Source: Trissonchulus latispiculum (Eukaryota; Nematoda; Enoplea; Enoplida; Ironidae). From it: a stretch of 64,000 nucleotides of DNA. Made by a program: the position numbers and the translations under genes. Below, piece by piece: positions 37,939 through 47,810 of the stretch; position 1 is the stretch's first letter; the number at the start of each line of letters is the position of its first letter. The notes beneath the pieces are model-generated. The model was not told where the DNA came from. It saw only the letters and a list, made by a program, of their open reading frames with translations, and ran no database searches. The stretch spans positions 1-64,000 of the forward strand of contig JASAND010030469.1 of assembly GCA_030248195.1 (NCBI GenBank), written 5' to 3'.

Positions 37939-39274
37939 CTTTCTTCCAATTTTTGGGAGCGCTGCTCTTAGGCAGAAGTAGTCTGCAATTTATTACTCCC
38001 AGAAGATTCTCTATTCCAAACAATGACCACTGTCTTCGGGGGTAGTTTGACCACTGGTCAATAGACCACCTAGCCCGTAGCAACCAGTGATCACTTCAGC
38101 CGATTCTGAAAATATGCTCATTGAAACGAGCGTAGTCGATTTACGTACTATATATTATGCCCCCAACCAAAACCCCAAAAAACGCTGTTTCAGGGGGTTT
38201 GACCACTGGTCAATCAATAAGCCACCTAGACCATAGTGACCAGTGGTGCCAATGTGCCAAAAATGCTAAAAATGCTGTATAAATAGCATGTTTTCCACAT
38301 ACACTCTTATAACTATGCTTAAAGTGCTCAAAAATCAAGTTTTAGCACCAAAAAAGGCGAAATTTGATCAAAAAACCTAAAAATTTGGCATTTTCTGGGC
38401 AACTTAGGGTGAGTGGGGAGGGGACGCCCAAAAGTGGGGGTGGGACCGAGTGAGGGGGGGGGGGGTGCTCGTGTGGGGGGCGCCCCCCAGTAAAATAAAC
38501 CCAGGGCGTTATAGACGGAAACAGACGTTGAAAACATAGGTGTGTTAGGTGGGGGGGCCCACGAAAATGACAAATTTTGACGACCCCCCGTAGTTTTCAG
38601 ATTTTTGCTCCCACCCCCCACAGCCTTTTGACCAAAAAGTGGCCAAAATTGCCTTAAAATCAATAATTTAGGGTTCCTCTACCCTCTGTCGGAAACACCC
38701 ACCTCCGGGTCGGGTCCAAAAATCGTTGGGGGAACCTGTGGTCATAGGTGTAACGGAGATTTGGGGTGGGGGAGGCTCCCCCCAACATTTTCTGGGGGCC
38801 CCCCTCTGGCGACCCCCCCCCCAACTCCCCCAAAAAATTTTTCATTTTTTATGCCAAAAATCGCATTTTCAGCCGTTTCTAATGATAAAAAATATCTAAC
38901 CATAAAGTAATTTTAACATTAGACAGTGGTTTTAAACTCAAAAACTTGATTGCCAACATGTTTCCAAGTCCAAAATAAGGTCAATATTGAGTCATAAGAT
39001 CCATAATACAGTTAAAAACGTGTATTTCTCAAAATAATAAACAGTTTAAGCCAAAAATTTGGACATTTTTGAAATTTTCAAAATTTACACTGAAAAAATA
39101 CCCAATTTTTGGCCATTTTTCGCGCCTTCGGCGCGACTACCCCCCCCCCCCCCAGTTGGGGGGGATGTCCCCCCCCCCAAAACGTTTTGGGGGAGGGTTG
39201 AAAAAAGGCTTGGGGGCTACCCCCCCCCCACCTTACACCTATGCCTGGGGTGGTTCGGAGGGGGGGGGGGGTAG

Positions 39275-40410
39275 CAGTGGCGGATCCAGGGGGGGGGCCC
39301 GGGGGCCCGGGGCCCCCCCCTTTGCGATTTGGGCCCCCTCCTTTGACATTCCGGGCCCCCCCCTAGAAAAATTTTTCAGCTGTTTATATGCATATTTTAA
39401 GTGAAAATTAAGCATAATTTTAATAAATTTCACAAATTTTTTAAAAAATTTCGCCTGCGGCGCACTTATACTTCTGTGCTGCTTTATTACGTATACCTAT
39501 ACGTAGTTCTGTGACAGAACTTCTGTCTCTTAAAGTGTCTTCTATTTTGTTTCCTTTCCTGTTTTGTAACAAGTATATATATAATTGTACTCAAACTCAA
39601 CGCCTTCATTTTATCTTATGACAATATACCGGCTTATATAAGGGCATTTACTAATTTTGTTTTGCTTTCATAACGTATATATACATATATAATATGTATG
39701 TATGTATGTATATAAATGGGAAACGCAGGATTGATAATTGGCAGCTTCTGAAAGTGCTCTAGAATAAATTGTGTAAGTGAAAAATTCTGAAAAGCATCCA
39801 ATTCACGTTTTGGTTTTCCACTGATCGATTATACAACTCAATAACTCATCTCATCTTAAGTCTTAACTAATCCTTTATTCTTTTTAAACATTTGAATTGC
39901 TGAATTTTCCACGATTTCAAAAAATTCTTCAACTTCTGGGGGCTCCGCCCCCAGACCCCCCGTTTTGCACATTATCTTCCTTGCCCTTGTCACTTGTCCT
40001 CTTTATTCTCACCATTCCTTGTATATACTATTTGACTGCAAGTTTTTCATTTCGTAAGTTACTATATATATCTCCATTTTATTTATTTAATCTTTTCAAA
40101 AGTTTGCATGACGGATTTTTTTCCAATTTCAAAAAATTCTTCAACTTCTGGGGGGCTCTGCCCCCCAGACCCCCCGTGTACTTGTTGTGTAAATTCTCCA
40201 TGCTTTGCTTCACTCACGGGATATAGTTGTTTTCAAATTGGCAAGTGAACTACCCTTTCTATACACAATTTTAATTTTCTTGTAAAAATATTTTGTTCCT
40301 GAAAAAGGAAATTTTTACCCCCCCCCTCCCGGAAAAATTTGGTTACCCCCCCCCCGGAAAAATTTTTCAGCGGGCCCCCCCCTTTTCAAAATCCTGGATC
40401 CGCCACCCCC
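39275..40410. mobile_element. hAT-like non-autonomous element
   Basis: It starts CAGTGGCGGATCCAGG and ends CCTGGATCCGCCAC. The flanks GGGGGTAG (ending at 39274) and CGGGGTAG (right side) match at 7 of 8 bases. It has inserted into another G-rich repeat (sequence like TGGGGTGGTTCGGAGG to the left, GGGGTAGCCAAAAATTGGGG to the right). The interior has G/C runs and AT-rich filler. Confidence 0.7.
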
Positions 40411-40844
40411 GGGGTAGCCAAAAATTGGGGGAGGATAAGTCAAAAAATCTGGGGCCCTGGTGGGGGGGTGGTAAAGTTGGTCGAAAATTTTGGGGGGATA
40501 CCATTACCATAAGGTGTGGCTGCGCAAAAAATCTGGGGGGGGGGCGGGGGGCGGGTTCCGACGGAGGGTGGGGGACCCCCACTAAATTTTCGATATTATG
40601 CCATTTTTGGCCACTTTTTGGCCAAAAACCTCAGTAAACTGAACGGAAACTTTTTCACTACGATTAGCAAAATGCATATTTTCTGCACTACGCTACAGCG
40701 TAGTTTTGCGTAGTGTTTTTAGTTTCTAGTGTAGTCTTATTTTTCAAGAGAAATTTAATGTCAAATTTTCCCGCGCTTTCCTATGTTTTACACTTCAGTA
40801 TGGCGGACTTTTGATTGACAGGTTTCTATTTTCCCTAATATAAG

Positions 40845-41213
40845 CAAGAGTACATAATACATAAGAGTATGACAGCAGGCATACTCTATGTATTCTCAGC
40901 TTGACACATCCTCTGCAGCTGACCTCCCCCGCCAATTGAACCCCAGTGACCCCCTCGCAAATTGGTACCCAGTCGAAACGGGGGAACGCTCACTCGCTGT
41001 ATGCTTGTGTGTTAACGCTCGAAAATACAAGCAGTACGTGCGCGAATTTTGTGCCTGCTTCGAGCTTTAGCACACAAGTATAGCGTGCGAATTCTTTTGA
41101 AGTGAAGGGTCCAATTTGCGGGGGGGGTCAGCCGTTAGCATGCAGAGGATGTGTCACGCTTATAATACATAGAGTATGCCAGCTGTCATACTCTTATGTA
41201 TTATGTACTCTTG
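40845..41213. mobile_element. MITE, CAAGAGT family
   Basis: CAAGAGTACATAATACATAA at the left matches its complement at the right end. Internal inverted GACACATCCTCTGCA and GTCAGCC motifs are as in the other copies. The flanks ATATAAG and ATATATG match at 6 of 7 bases, consistent with the 7-bp TSD of the family. Confidence 0.8.
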
Positions 41214-42912
41214 ATATATGTAATGAAGTTCGTAAAATCCGAATTTTAAAATGGACAAAAATTAAACTTTCGATTATATTAAATTTGACTTTAATTCACT
41301 TCGATTACACGGAAGGTCAGCGCGTCCACTTATCGAAGCAGACTTAGACACCGGATTCCTGAAAGGTGATTTGCCAGAATCAGGAATTCCCTGTTGCCAA
41401 CCTTTGACGGGGTCTTCCTTGTGAGTTCGTTTGAGGCACTGGATACCAGCAGATCTGCAAGCGGGGTCAGCACTTGCGTTTGCTTGATCACTGGGCTGAT
41501 GAATCTCTGGATGATGGCTCTAATTCCTGCTCTTCCAAATCCAAGGCAAACTTACTATTCCTGATTTCGTGATTCCGGTTTAGATCCTGAGCGGAATCAC
41601 TGAACGGCAATCGCGCCGTATCTCTAAGGCAATCGCGCCGTATCTCTAAGGCAATCCCGCTTTTATTTAAGTATAAGACACTTAATACAATTTCAATTAC
41701 TTTCGAACCTGCTAACTGGAAATCAGCGAACAGTAACTTTTTTCACACGAACAATATTTATTGACAGATCGAAGAATACTAATATAACATGAGGATTAAA
41801 AGAGAGATACTGGCCGTTAATGACAACTAAATTAGTACAGGATAAGAAGTATACAGACAGATAAGGATACCAATTACCCATAGCACTACAATGTGTAATG
41901 GAATTAATAAAATAAGATGTTAAAAGTGACCTAAGAGTGGCTTTAAAAGAGGTTTCAAAATAATCAAATCACCCCTCCCTGTAAAGATAATTTAATTATT
42001 AACGCTCGTATGCTAGTCAGCAGGAAGTCATAAACCTGAAACACAAAGTTTATGTGTATAATCAAGGCGAAAATTAGTCGTAAAATTGCCTATAAAATGG
42101 AAATGTACATCTAAAACAACGAATATTGGAAGATGGTTCAATATTAGGTGCAAAATAGCTAAGTACGTAGTTAGGTAAGGTTAATTAGTAATAATTATGC
42201 GTTAGTTAGGTAGTAATTAGTTAATTTTGATATTTTTGGTCGAAAAATGACTTGGGCTTATATGAAAGAGAATTTGATTCTGATTCGAAAAATCCAAACC
42301 CGACTTTTCAACTCCCAGTAATAAGAAAGTTATGAGCAAAAATGTTTTTATAAGATTACTTTTCGTTTCGTAATCTTATCACTCCAAAAAGGAGTGTACT
42401 AAAATTGGTTTTCTTTGCCTTAAAGTTAAGGCAAACCTTTTTCCTTTTTTATTGTCTGGGAGGTTGTCTACCAAGGCCTAGCAGTTGTCCTCGCTTGAAC
42501 TTTTGGCCGAGGACAAGGCCAACAAGAAAAAGAAAAGGAAAATAGTAGGATAAGCCCAAGTTATTGGATTTAGAGGGGGCTTACCCCCCTTAATAATAAT
42601 AATAATATAAATGTAATTAGCTAGGTATATGTAGATAAGTACGTAGATTATCACGATATAAATTGTAACTTATAGAAAATTATATTTCTTGTGTAATAAT
42701 TCATTAAAGTTATGAAATTTCATAAAGTATTCCCTTTGGTTGCGTTTATGTGTTAGCAAAAGTTCCGCAAAATTTCGCCAAGTTTCGGCCCCCAAAATAT
42801 ATCAAAATTGGGTCAGTTGGGGGGCAATAAATCCAAAATCTCATTAATTTCCACCCCCAACGGCCAGCTGGGTCAGCCCGCTGCAGCGCAGCACACGAAA
42901 AAGGTGGCAAGC

Positions 42913-42940
42913 TTCTAGAAGATTCTAGAATCTTCTAGAA
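42913..42940 (+). promoter_or_regulatory. Six-unit heat-shock element, L copy
   Basis: Alternating TTC and GAA units at exact 5-bp spacing (starts 42913, 42918, 42923, 42928, 42933, 42938) form three head-to-tail TTCTAGAA blocks. The wider 36 bp (42909-42944) is a perfect palindrome. HSF trimers bind three or more nGAAn units, so six exact units would be a very strong site. It sits in the same relative place as the HSE of element R. Confidence 0.8.
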
Positions 42941-43168
42941 GCTTTACCTTAAAATCAAAGAAGAAGCGAGCTCCAGGTCTCGCTAATGACCTGTCACCGA
43001 GCTGTCAGCAAAACTGTCAGCTCGGTCCAAAATTTTATTTTCAAATCAGTGTTCGTTTGAGAGCAACCGAAAGCGGTTGCTTCCCCCCTCCCCTTTATGC
43101 GCTCTCCAGTGCAGTTGGTACTGCATGGGGGCTAAAGCGCATTTCCCAGGTTAGGAAAAATAGTAGGA

Positions 43169-43194
43169 CTTTTCTGGCCTTCGGGCCAGAAAAG
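43169..43194 (+). repeat. Perfect 11-bp hairpin with TTCG loop
   Basis: CTTTTCTGGCC and GGCCAGAAAAG enclose TTCG. As RNA this would be a UUCG tetraloop hairpin. It is one of several exact hairpins in element L. Confidence 0.8.
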
Positions 43195-43905
43195 AGTTGA
43201 GAATTCCAACGAACACTTACAAATTAGGGCCAAATAGGTCTTCTATACCTGGCCACGAATCAAGAAGAAAAACGCTAGGATCTCAGAGGCCGTTTTGGCC
43301 ATTTTTCTGCATTTTTAGGCCTGTGGGCCACTTTTTTATTTATAAGATTATTGGGGACTCCGGGCCATTTTTTGTATACACCTTTTGAGGCCAATGGGCC
43401 AATTTTATACGCATTTTTTGGGCCGAAGAGCCCCAGTTTTTACTCAACATTCTGGGCCTAAGGCCATATATTTTAGTTATGATAGCATGCGTGGGCCTTG
43501 AGCCGTTTTCAGTTTATTTTATTTCATTTACCTTTCCCTTTATTATTATTTTATTATTTTTAATAAAAGGGGGCAGCTCATGTAAACCCCTCCTGTTTGA
43601 TGGAGGTCTTGAGAATTGCCCCTGTCTTCAGTTTTTCTGTTTTTCGTGCCGACACTCTCTGTATACCGAGGTTTGCTGACCTCCACCTCCCATTATTTTG
43701 CTATTGTTTAGTTACAATTTTCTGGTCAAGCCACGACTAACTTTTACCAATTTATATCAAGGTCCTTTGACCTAAAGTTGGGGTTTTCTTTAAAGTAGAA
43801 TACGGGATATTTAAGCGGGGACCCAACCCCTAAGTTGACTTAGAGGGTCCCTTTACTATGACCCTATTTTTATTGAGTTAATTAATAAGAATACCTAACC
43901 CCACA

Positions 43906-43928
43906 GCCGGCAACTAGGAGTTGCCGGC
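43906..43928 (+). repeat. Perfect 10-bp hairpin
   Basis: GCCGGCAACT and AGTTGCCGGC pair exactly around AGG. Confidence 0.8.
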
Positions 43929-44176
43929 CATATTGTTTTAATCTCAGGCTTTGTTAAGCCTTAAAAAATTATTGTTTGTATTCTGTAATTGTTGCTGTAG
44001 GTCGGTACCTAAAAGCCGTAGGTTATTAAAACACGAGAAGAACTTTTAAACCAAATCCTAAAATTATTCATTTGCTTTAATATAATTAATAATTAGGCGT
44101 TTCACGGGGAATGACCGGCTTCCCCATCAATTAATTTAATTATTGTTAGTAGTCTTGTTTGATAGTAGTTTTGGTT

Positions 44177-44203
44177 AGTAATGATTGCTTGGCAATCATT
44201 ACT
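44177..44203 (+). repeat. Perfect 12-bp hairpin
   Basis: AGTAATGATTGC and GCAATCATTACT pair exactly around TTG. Confidence 0.8.
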
Positions 44204-45104
44204 CACATGGCTTTCACAAAATCTCAAACTTCTCAAAATTGCCAAAAAAACGTTCCGCGCTATAAGCTGAGTTTTAGAAACCTAAAACTCATAACAAAAT
44301 TCTCGTTAAAATCCAATTAATTTAGTATGTTTAAAATAATACCTAGTAGTATAGGGTGTTCAGTATTAATTAGAGTTAGCTTCTATTTAGATTGTTTATA
44401 ATCATGTCTGTTTTTTAGGATTAGCTAGATAAGTACTTACCTAAGAAATTGTATGTTTGTGTATGTATGAATTGTATGAATGGAAGTGTACTGGCTCTCA
44501 TGGCCGTATGTGCGTTGACTCGCGGAAACTCCTTCTGTCCGATGAAGGTTGTGAGCATCGCTGGAGTGATCAAGACTCAGATAGTAAGCAGGAATGAAGT
44601 GTACGTGTGAATTTGTATGACTGATTGGGTATCTGTAATATGAGTGCATTCTAGTCTAAATGATGCATAAGTGAAGCATAAGTGGTTACTAAATTAAGTA
44701 TTGAATAAATGTTGTTTAAATTGTGCTTAATTAGTTAATAGGGTTACGTAGTTCAATATTAGGCTACCTAGGATCTTTGTATGAATGTTCAATGCAATGT
44801 AGTTGTCAGTGGTAGTCGAGCAAGTGATCGTCCAAATGGTTAATGATTCTCTGTGCACGTGATCCGTATGAAATATCGATATTACGCTAGGATTCCTATA
44901 GTACGCAGGAAACAATAGTAATAAGTAATGTAGTTTTAGATTGCAAATCCGGTATGCATATCTGGAAGTTTATGAACATGTGATTATGTAGGAAATCTAG
45001 GTTTAGGCACAGTTTAGCGAATATGCAAATGAAGTTGAGGCTATAGGACCTAGAGTCACAGGGACTCCGTATTGGGTCCTCATCAGTCTGAATCAGGATG
45101 TCCT

Positions 45105-45151
45105 CGATTCGTCCGCGTAAGTCACTCTTTGTTAAGAGTGCGGACGAATCG
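45105..45151 (+). repeat. Two-tier hairpin, 12-bp outer and 6-bp inner stem
   Basis: CGATTCGTCCGC pairs exactly with GCGGACGAATCG. Inside, ACTCTT pairs with AAGAGT around TGTT. The nested perfect stems are unlikely by chance. Confidence 0.8.
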
Positions 45152-45680
45152 CAAGAAAAGGAATCCACCAAATGGTCAGTCTCGCTGCCAAATTAATACA
45201 AAGCAAGTTGTAATAAACGTAGGTTGTAATTATATTTGTTGTATCCTTGCTTCCGATGTCTTAACACACTGTTATTGCCATTTCCAATCGAACTAGTCCT
45301 GTCTAATCCACGTTACATTTCTTATAATGACCGCAACCGCGGTTTAACACCCTTTCATGTCGGTGTTCACGTTCGGTAAACAAAACTTGCGAAAATCCCA
45401 TTATACAAAGGTTAGCGAGGTTGAAAGATCAACCTTGCTCTTTCAATAATTTATGTGAAACTCGCCCGTGATGATTATCTGCAAATGGCAATAATAGTTG
45501 TCAACAATCTGGTAATTTTAGTTAATACTAGGTAGTGATTGATAATATACTTGTAGTAAGCAAATTAGCAGTGAGTTACGTAAGCCTTATGGATAGGACA
45601 CTAGAACCATCTTCTAATAAAGGCCAAAATCACCAGTTTTGTGAAATTATCTAGTTTTCAATATTCAACATTTTAAAAAT

Positions 45681-45919
45681 GGGGAGTTGTTACCTTCCCT
45701 AGCTAGAACCTAGTAAAAAACAAGGGTTCTAGGTTAAATTATGATGTTTCATTAAATTTGTGCGTTAACTTTCCTCTAACTTGTTAAGAACAGGAAGTTG
45801 TTACCTTCCTTATTTAGAACCGTAAAATTAAAACTTATCAAGTTCAAATATTGCGTTTTCCTCAAGCTTGCGTGTTAGTTAGTTGATACGTGTTGAAGAC
45901 AGGAAGTTGTTACCTTCCC
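45681..45919 (+). repeat. Three copies of a GGAAGTTGTTACCTTCC stem-loop, period about 110 bp
   Basis: Copies start near 45681, 45792 and 45901. Each forms a short stem (GGAAG/CTTCC or a variant) and is followed by a divergent spacer with its own potential stem, for example CTAGAACC/GGTTCTAG at 45703-45732. Confidence 0.7.
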
Positions 45920-46311
45920 TGCTAGGGCTTGGAAAACAAAGATCCCAGAATTAATCACTTCAATCAATTTAATGTTTTTTGAGTTAGCCGAGCGAATGGG
46001 CACCTATATGCTGCTAAAAGGGCCCGAAAGTGTATCAATTTCGAATAGCAGATTTTAACTATACGGAAGCAGACCGTATAAAGGGAAATCAAGTTGAAAT
46101 CACAGTTCCGCATTGAAAGTACAATTTCTTGCACAAGAATGCAAGAAATTGCCTAAAAATTTAGCGTTTTGCTTAAAATCAATTCTAAATAGTATAATCT
46201 TACTCAAAATGTTCAGAAATTGCGTTAATCCGCGTAAGTCTCACCTTCTGTAGCAATTTCGATTTGTGCAAGTGTATTCCGAGCTCAGAAAGCCAAAATG
46301 TGAGTAATGGT

Positions 46312-46331
46312 TGCTGGGTTCGAATCCCGCA
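46312..46331 (+). other. T-arm / B-box-like motif in element L
   Basis: TGCTGGGTTCGAATCCCGCA folds as a tRNA T-arm with one mismatch and contains a perfect B box. The same motif is at 57923-57942 in element R (minus strand), with loop changes but the stem kept. The surrounding bases do not fold as a whole tRNA. Confidence 0.55.
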
Positions 46332-47548
46332 CCTATAACTTGTACTAATGGGTTTTAACCCATTTGATTCAGGTGCGGCTAGCGATACAGACTGATCCTG
46401 CTCCACCTGAAGTCAGACTGTCATTTCATTGGGATCCTGTTAGCGTCGTTGCCCTGTCAGAATTGTGTGCTTATTACTGAGTGTCCGGATCAAGGACGAG
46501 ATTATTTGGAACGAATTGTTGAGCTGTGTCATATTGGAACCGATTAAGCTGAAGGTACATTGGAGTCGATAGAATCGGATTTAACGGTTAAGGCAGAGAC
46601 AGTCTCAGGCAAAGCACCCAGAGTCTATAGTGGGACCTAAAACCTGACAAAATGAACGTAACACTCTTTTTGATTATCCTAAATTGGTTATTATTCTTTC
46701 CATTCCAAAAGATGAATCTTTTCGAACTAATCATCAGCATTATCGAAGGGGTTGTCACCCCCTTGTCTTTGATTTAACTAGATCATTGGTTCACCAGTCA
46801 GTCGGAGGTAGAGAATCTAACGAAGAGATTAAATTAACCTATACTCGTACTAACCCCATAAACGGACCAGGAATCTCCCCAACCGGACCCCCCCTTGTGT
46901 TTGACCCTTTGGCAACCGTATAGCATCCGAAAGTGCTATTGTTACTAGCATTTCGGGCTCACCCAAAGACCGGAAACTTTGTACTACTAATCCCTTTAAA
47001 CTAGTTAATTTACATTGTTTCGTAGCTTAACCTATTGATATTGTGTTGTCCTTTAGTAAGGAGGACGGAAGAAGAGTTTTAATTTAACCGCACGAACACA
47101 AGCATATAGGAACTGCACAATAGAGCTTAGTAATAGGCTAATAACTTGCTAGTCAGTTAGTCAAGAAAGGAAAGAAAGAGGAATATAGTAGAGTTGAGTT
47201 TAGCTATCGGAACCTTGTCCCTAACAACAATTGATAATCTGGGTAAATCAGATACTGGCAACTCTGGCAAACTATTGTTGTTTGTCTAATTGTTTATACA
47301 GCATATAGTTTGTGATTTGTAACCTGTTTTATCTTCTGTACACACTATAATAATCCTGTTCATTGTTTATTGTCGTAATTATTATTGCTAATATCACTAT
47401 AGCTATCGTCATTAAACTGTTGTGTCCTAATACTGAATCCACTGACTAGGACATAAGGATCGATCAAGATTCGGATTCATAGCCCCTGTACAAGTAAGTG
47501 TTTAAATTGAACCCTTGGTCCCGACAAAGACATCATCATCATCGTGCT

Positions 47549-47576
47549 AGAATCTTGATTTGGCAATCAAGATTCT
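47549..47576 (+). repeat. Perfect 12-bp hairpin
   Basis: AGAATCTTGATT and AATCAAGATTCT enclose TGGC, in the subterminal part of element L. Confidence 0.8.
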
Positions 47577-47713
47577 CAATCAGTGTTCTTTGATACAGAC
47601 CTGATTCATCTATCCAGAAACGGCAAGTGTCGACCCCGCTTGCTACTGATATCCCTTGGATCCCCATCCTCATCAAACGAACTCACGCCTAGACCCCATC
47701 CAGGTTGACCGCA

Positions 47714-47781
47714 AGGAATCTTTGGTTCTGGACAAATCACCTTCCGAAGATCCTGTGCCTAAGTTTATCCTCACCGATAAA
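47714..47781 (+). other. Terminal stem-loops of element L, right end
   Basis: The first hairpin uses TCTTTGG with CCGAAGA (within 47714-47754); the second uses TTTATC with GATAAA (47764-47781). The equivalent stems at 41353-41390 and 56527-56563 have different bases but still pair, which suggests a conserved RNA or single-strand DNA structure next to the terminus. Confidence 0.6.
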
Positions 47782-47810
47782 CGCGTCAGCCTTCCGTGTA
47801 CCCGAAGTGG

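Larger units (their letters stand above)
34529..41300. other. Intergenic transposon cluster upstream of QRSL1
   Basis: No host gene is seen. Nearly all of it is non-autonomous elements (35035-35786, 36095-37938, 39275-40410, 40845-41213), G/C-homopolymer-rich repeat debris (34720-34950, 38160-39270, 40310-40570) and TA/CA microsatellites. The QRSL1 promoter should lie just right of 34528, but no clear core element was recognised. A CTGGGGG..CCCCCAG hairpin motif recurs near 35295, 35590, 39938 and 40145. Confidence 0.6.
41308..47810 (+). mobile_element. Element L: hairpin-rich repeat with inverted ends and a heat-shock element
   Basis: The left end (TACACGGAAGGTCAGCGCG at 41309) is repeated, inverted and diverged, at the right end (CGCGTCAGCCTTCCGTGTA at about 47782-47800), with similarity extending inward several hundred bases. 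The long arm, from about 42120 to 47800, is collinear with the minus strand of element R, sharing the HSE, CAGTGTTCGTTT, the T-arm-like TGCTGGGTTCGAATCCCGCA, AATGGGTTTTAACCCATT, GAAGGTACATTGGAG and the terminal block. About 3.2 kb (43120-46300) is absent from R. It has no credible ORF. It could be a foldback/TIR element or a set of very long terminal repeats. Confidence 0.65.

Noticed and set aside
38328..40637. Pro/Gly-rich ORFs over the G/C homopolymer runs
   Set aside because: They arise from poly-G/poly-C tracts of MITEs and are open in opposite strands.
45061..45100. CTGATGAGGACC on the minus strand, resembling a hammerhead ribozyme core
   Set aside because: The potential stem II is followed by CTGTG, not GAAA, so the catalytic core is incomplete. 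A second CTGATGA near 41499 also lacks the GAAA partner.
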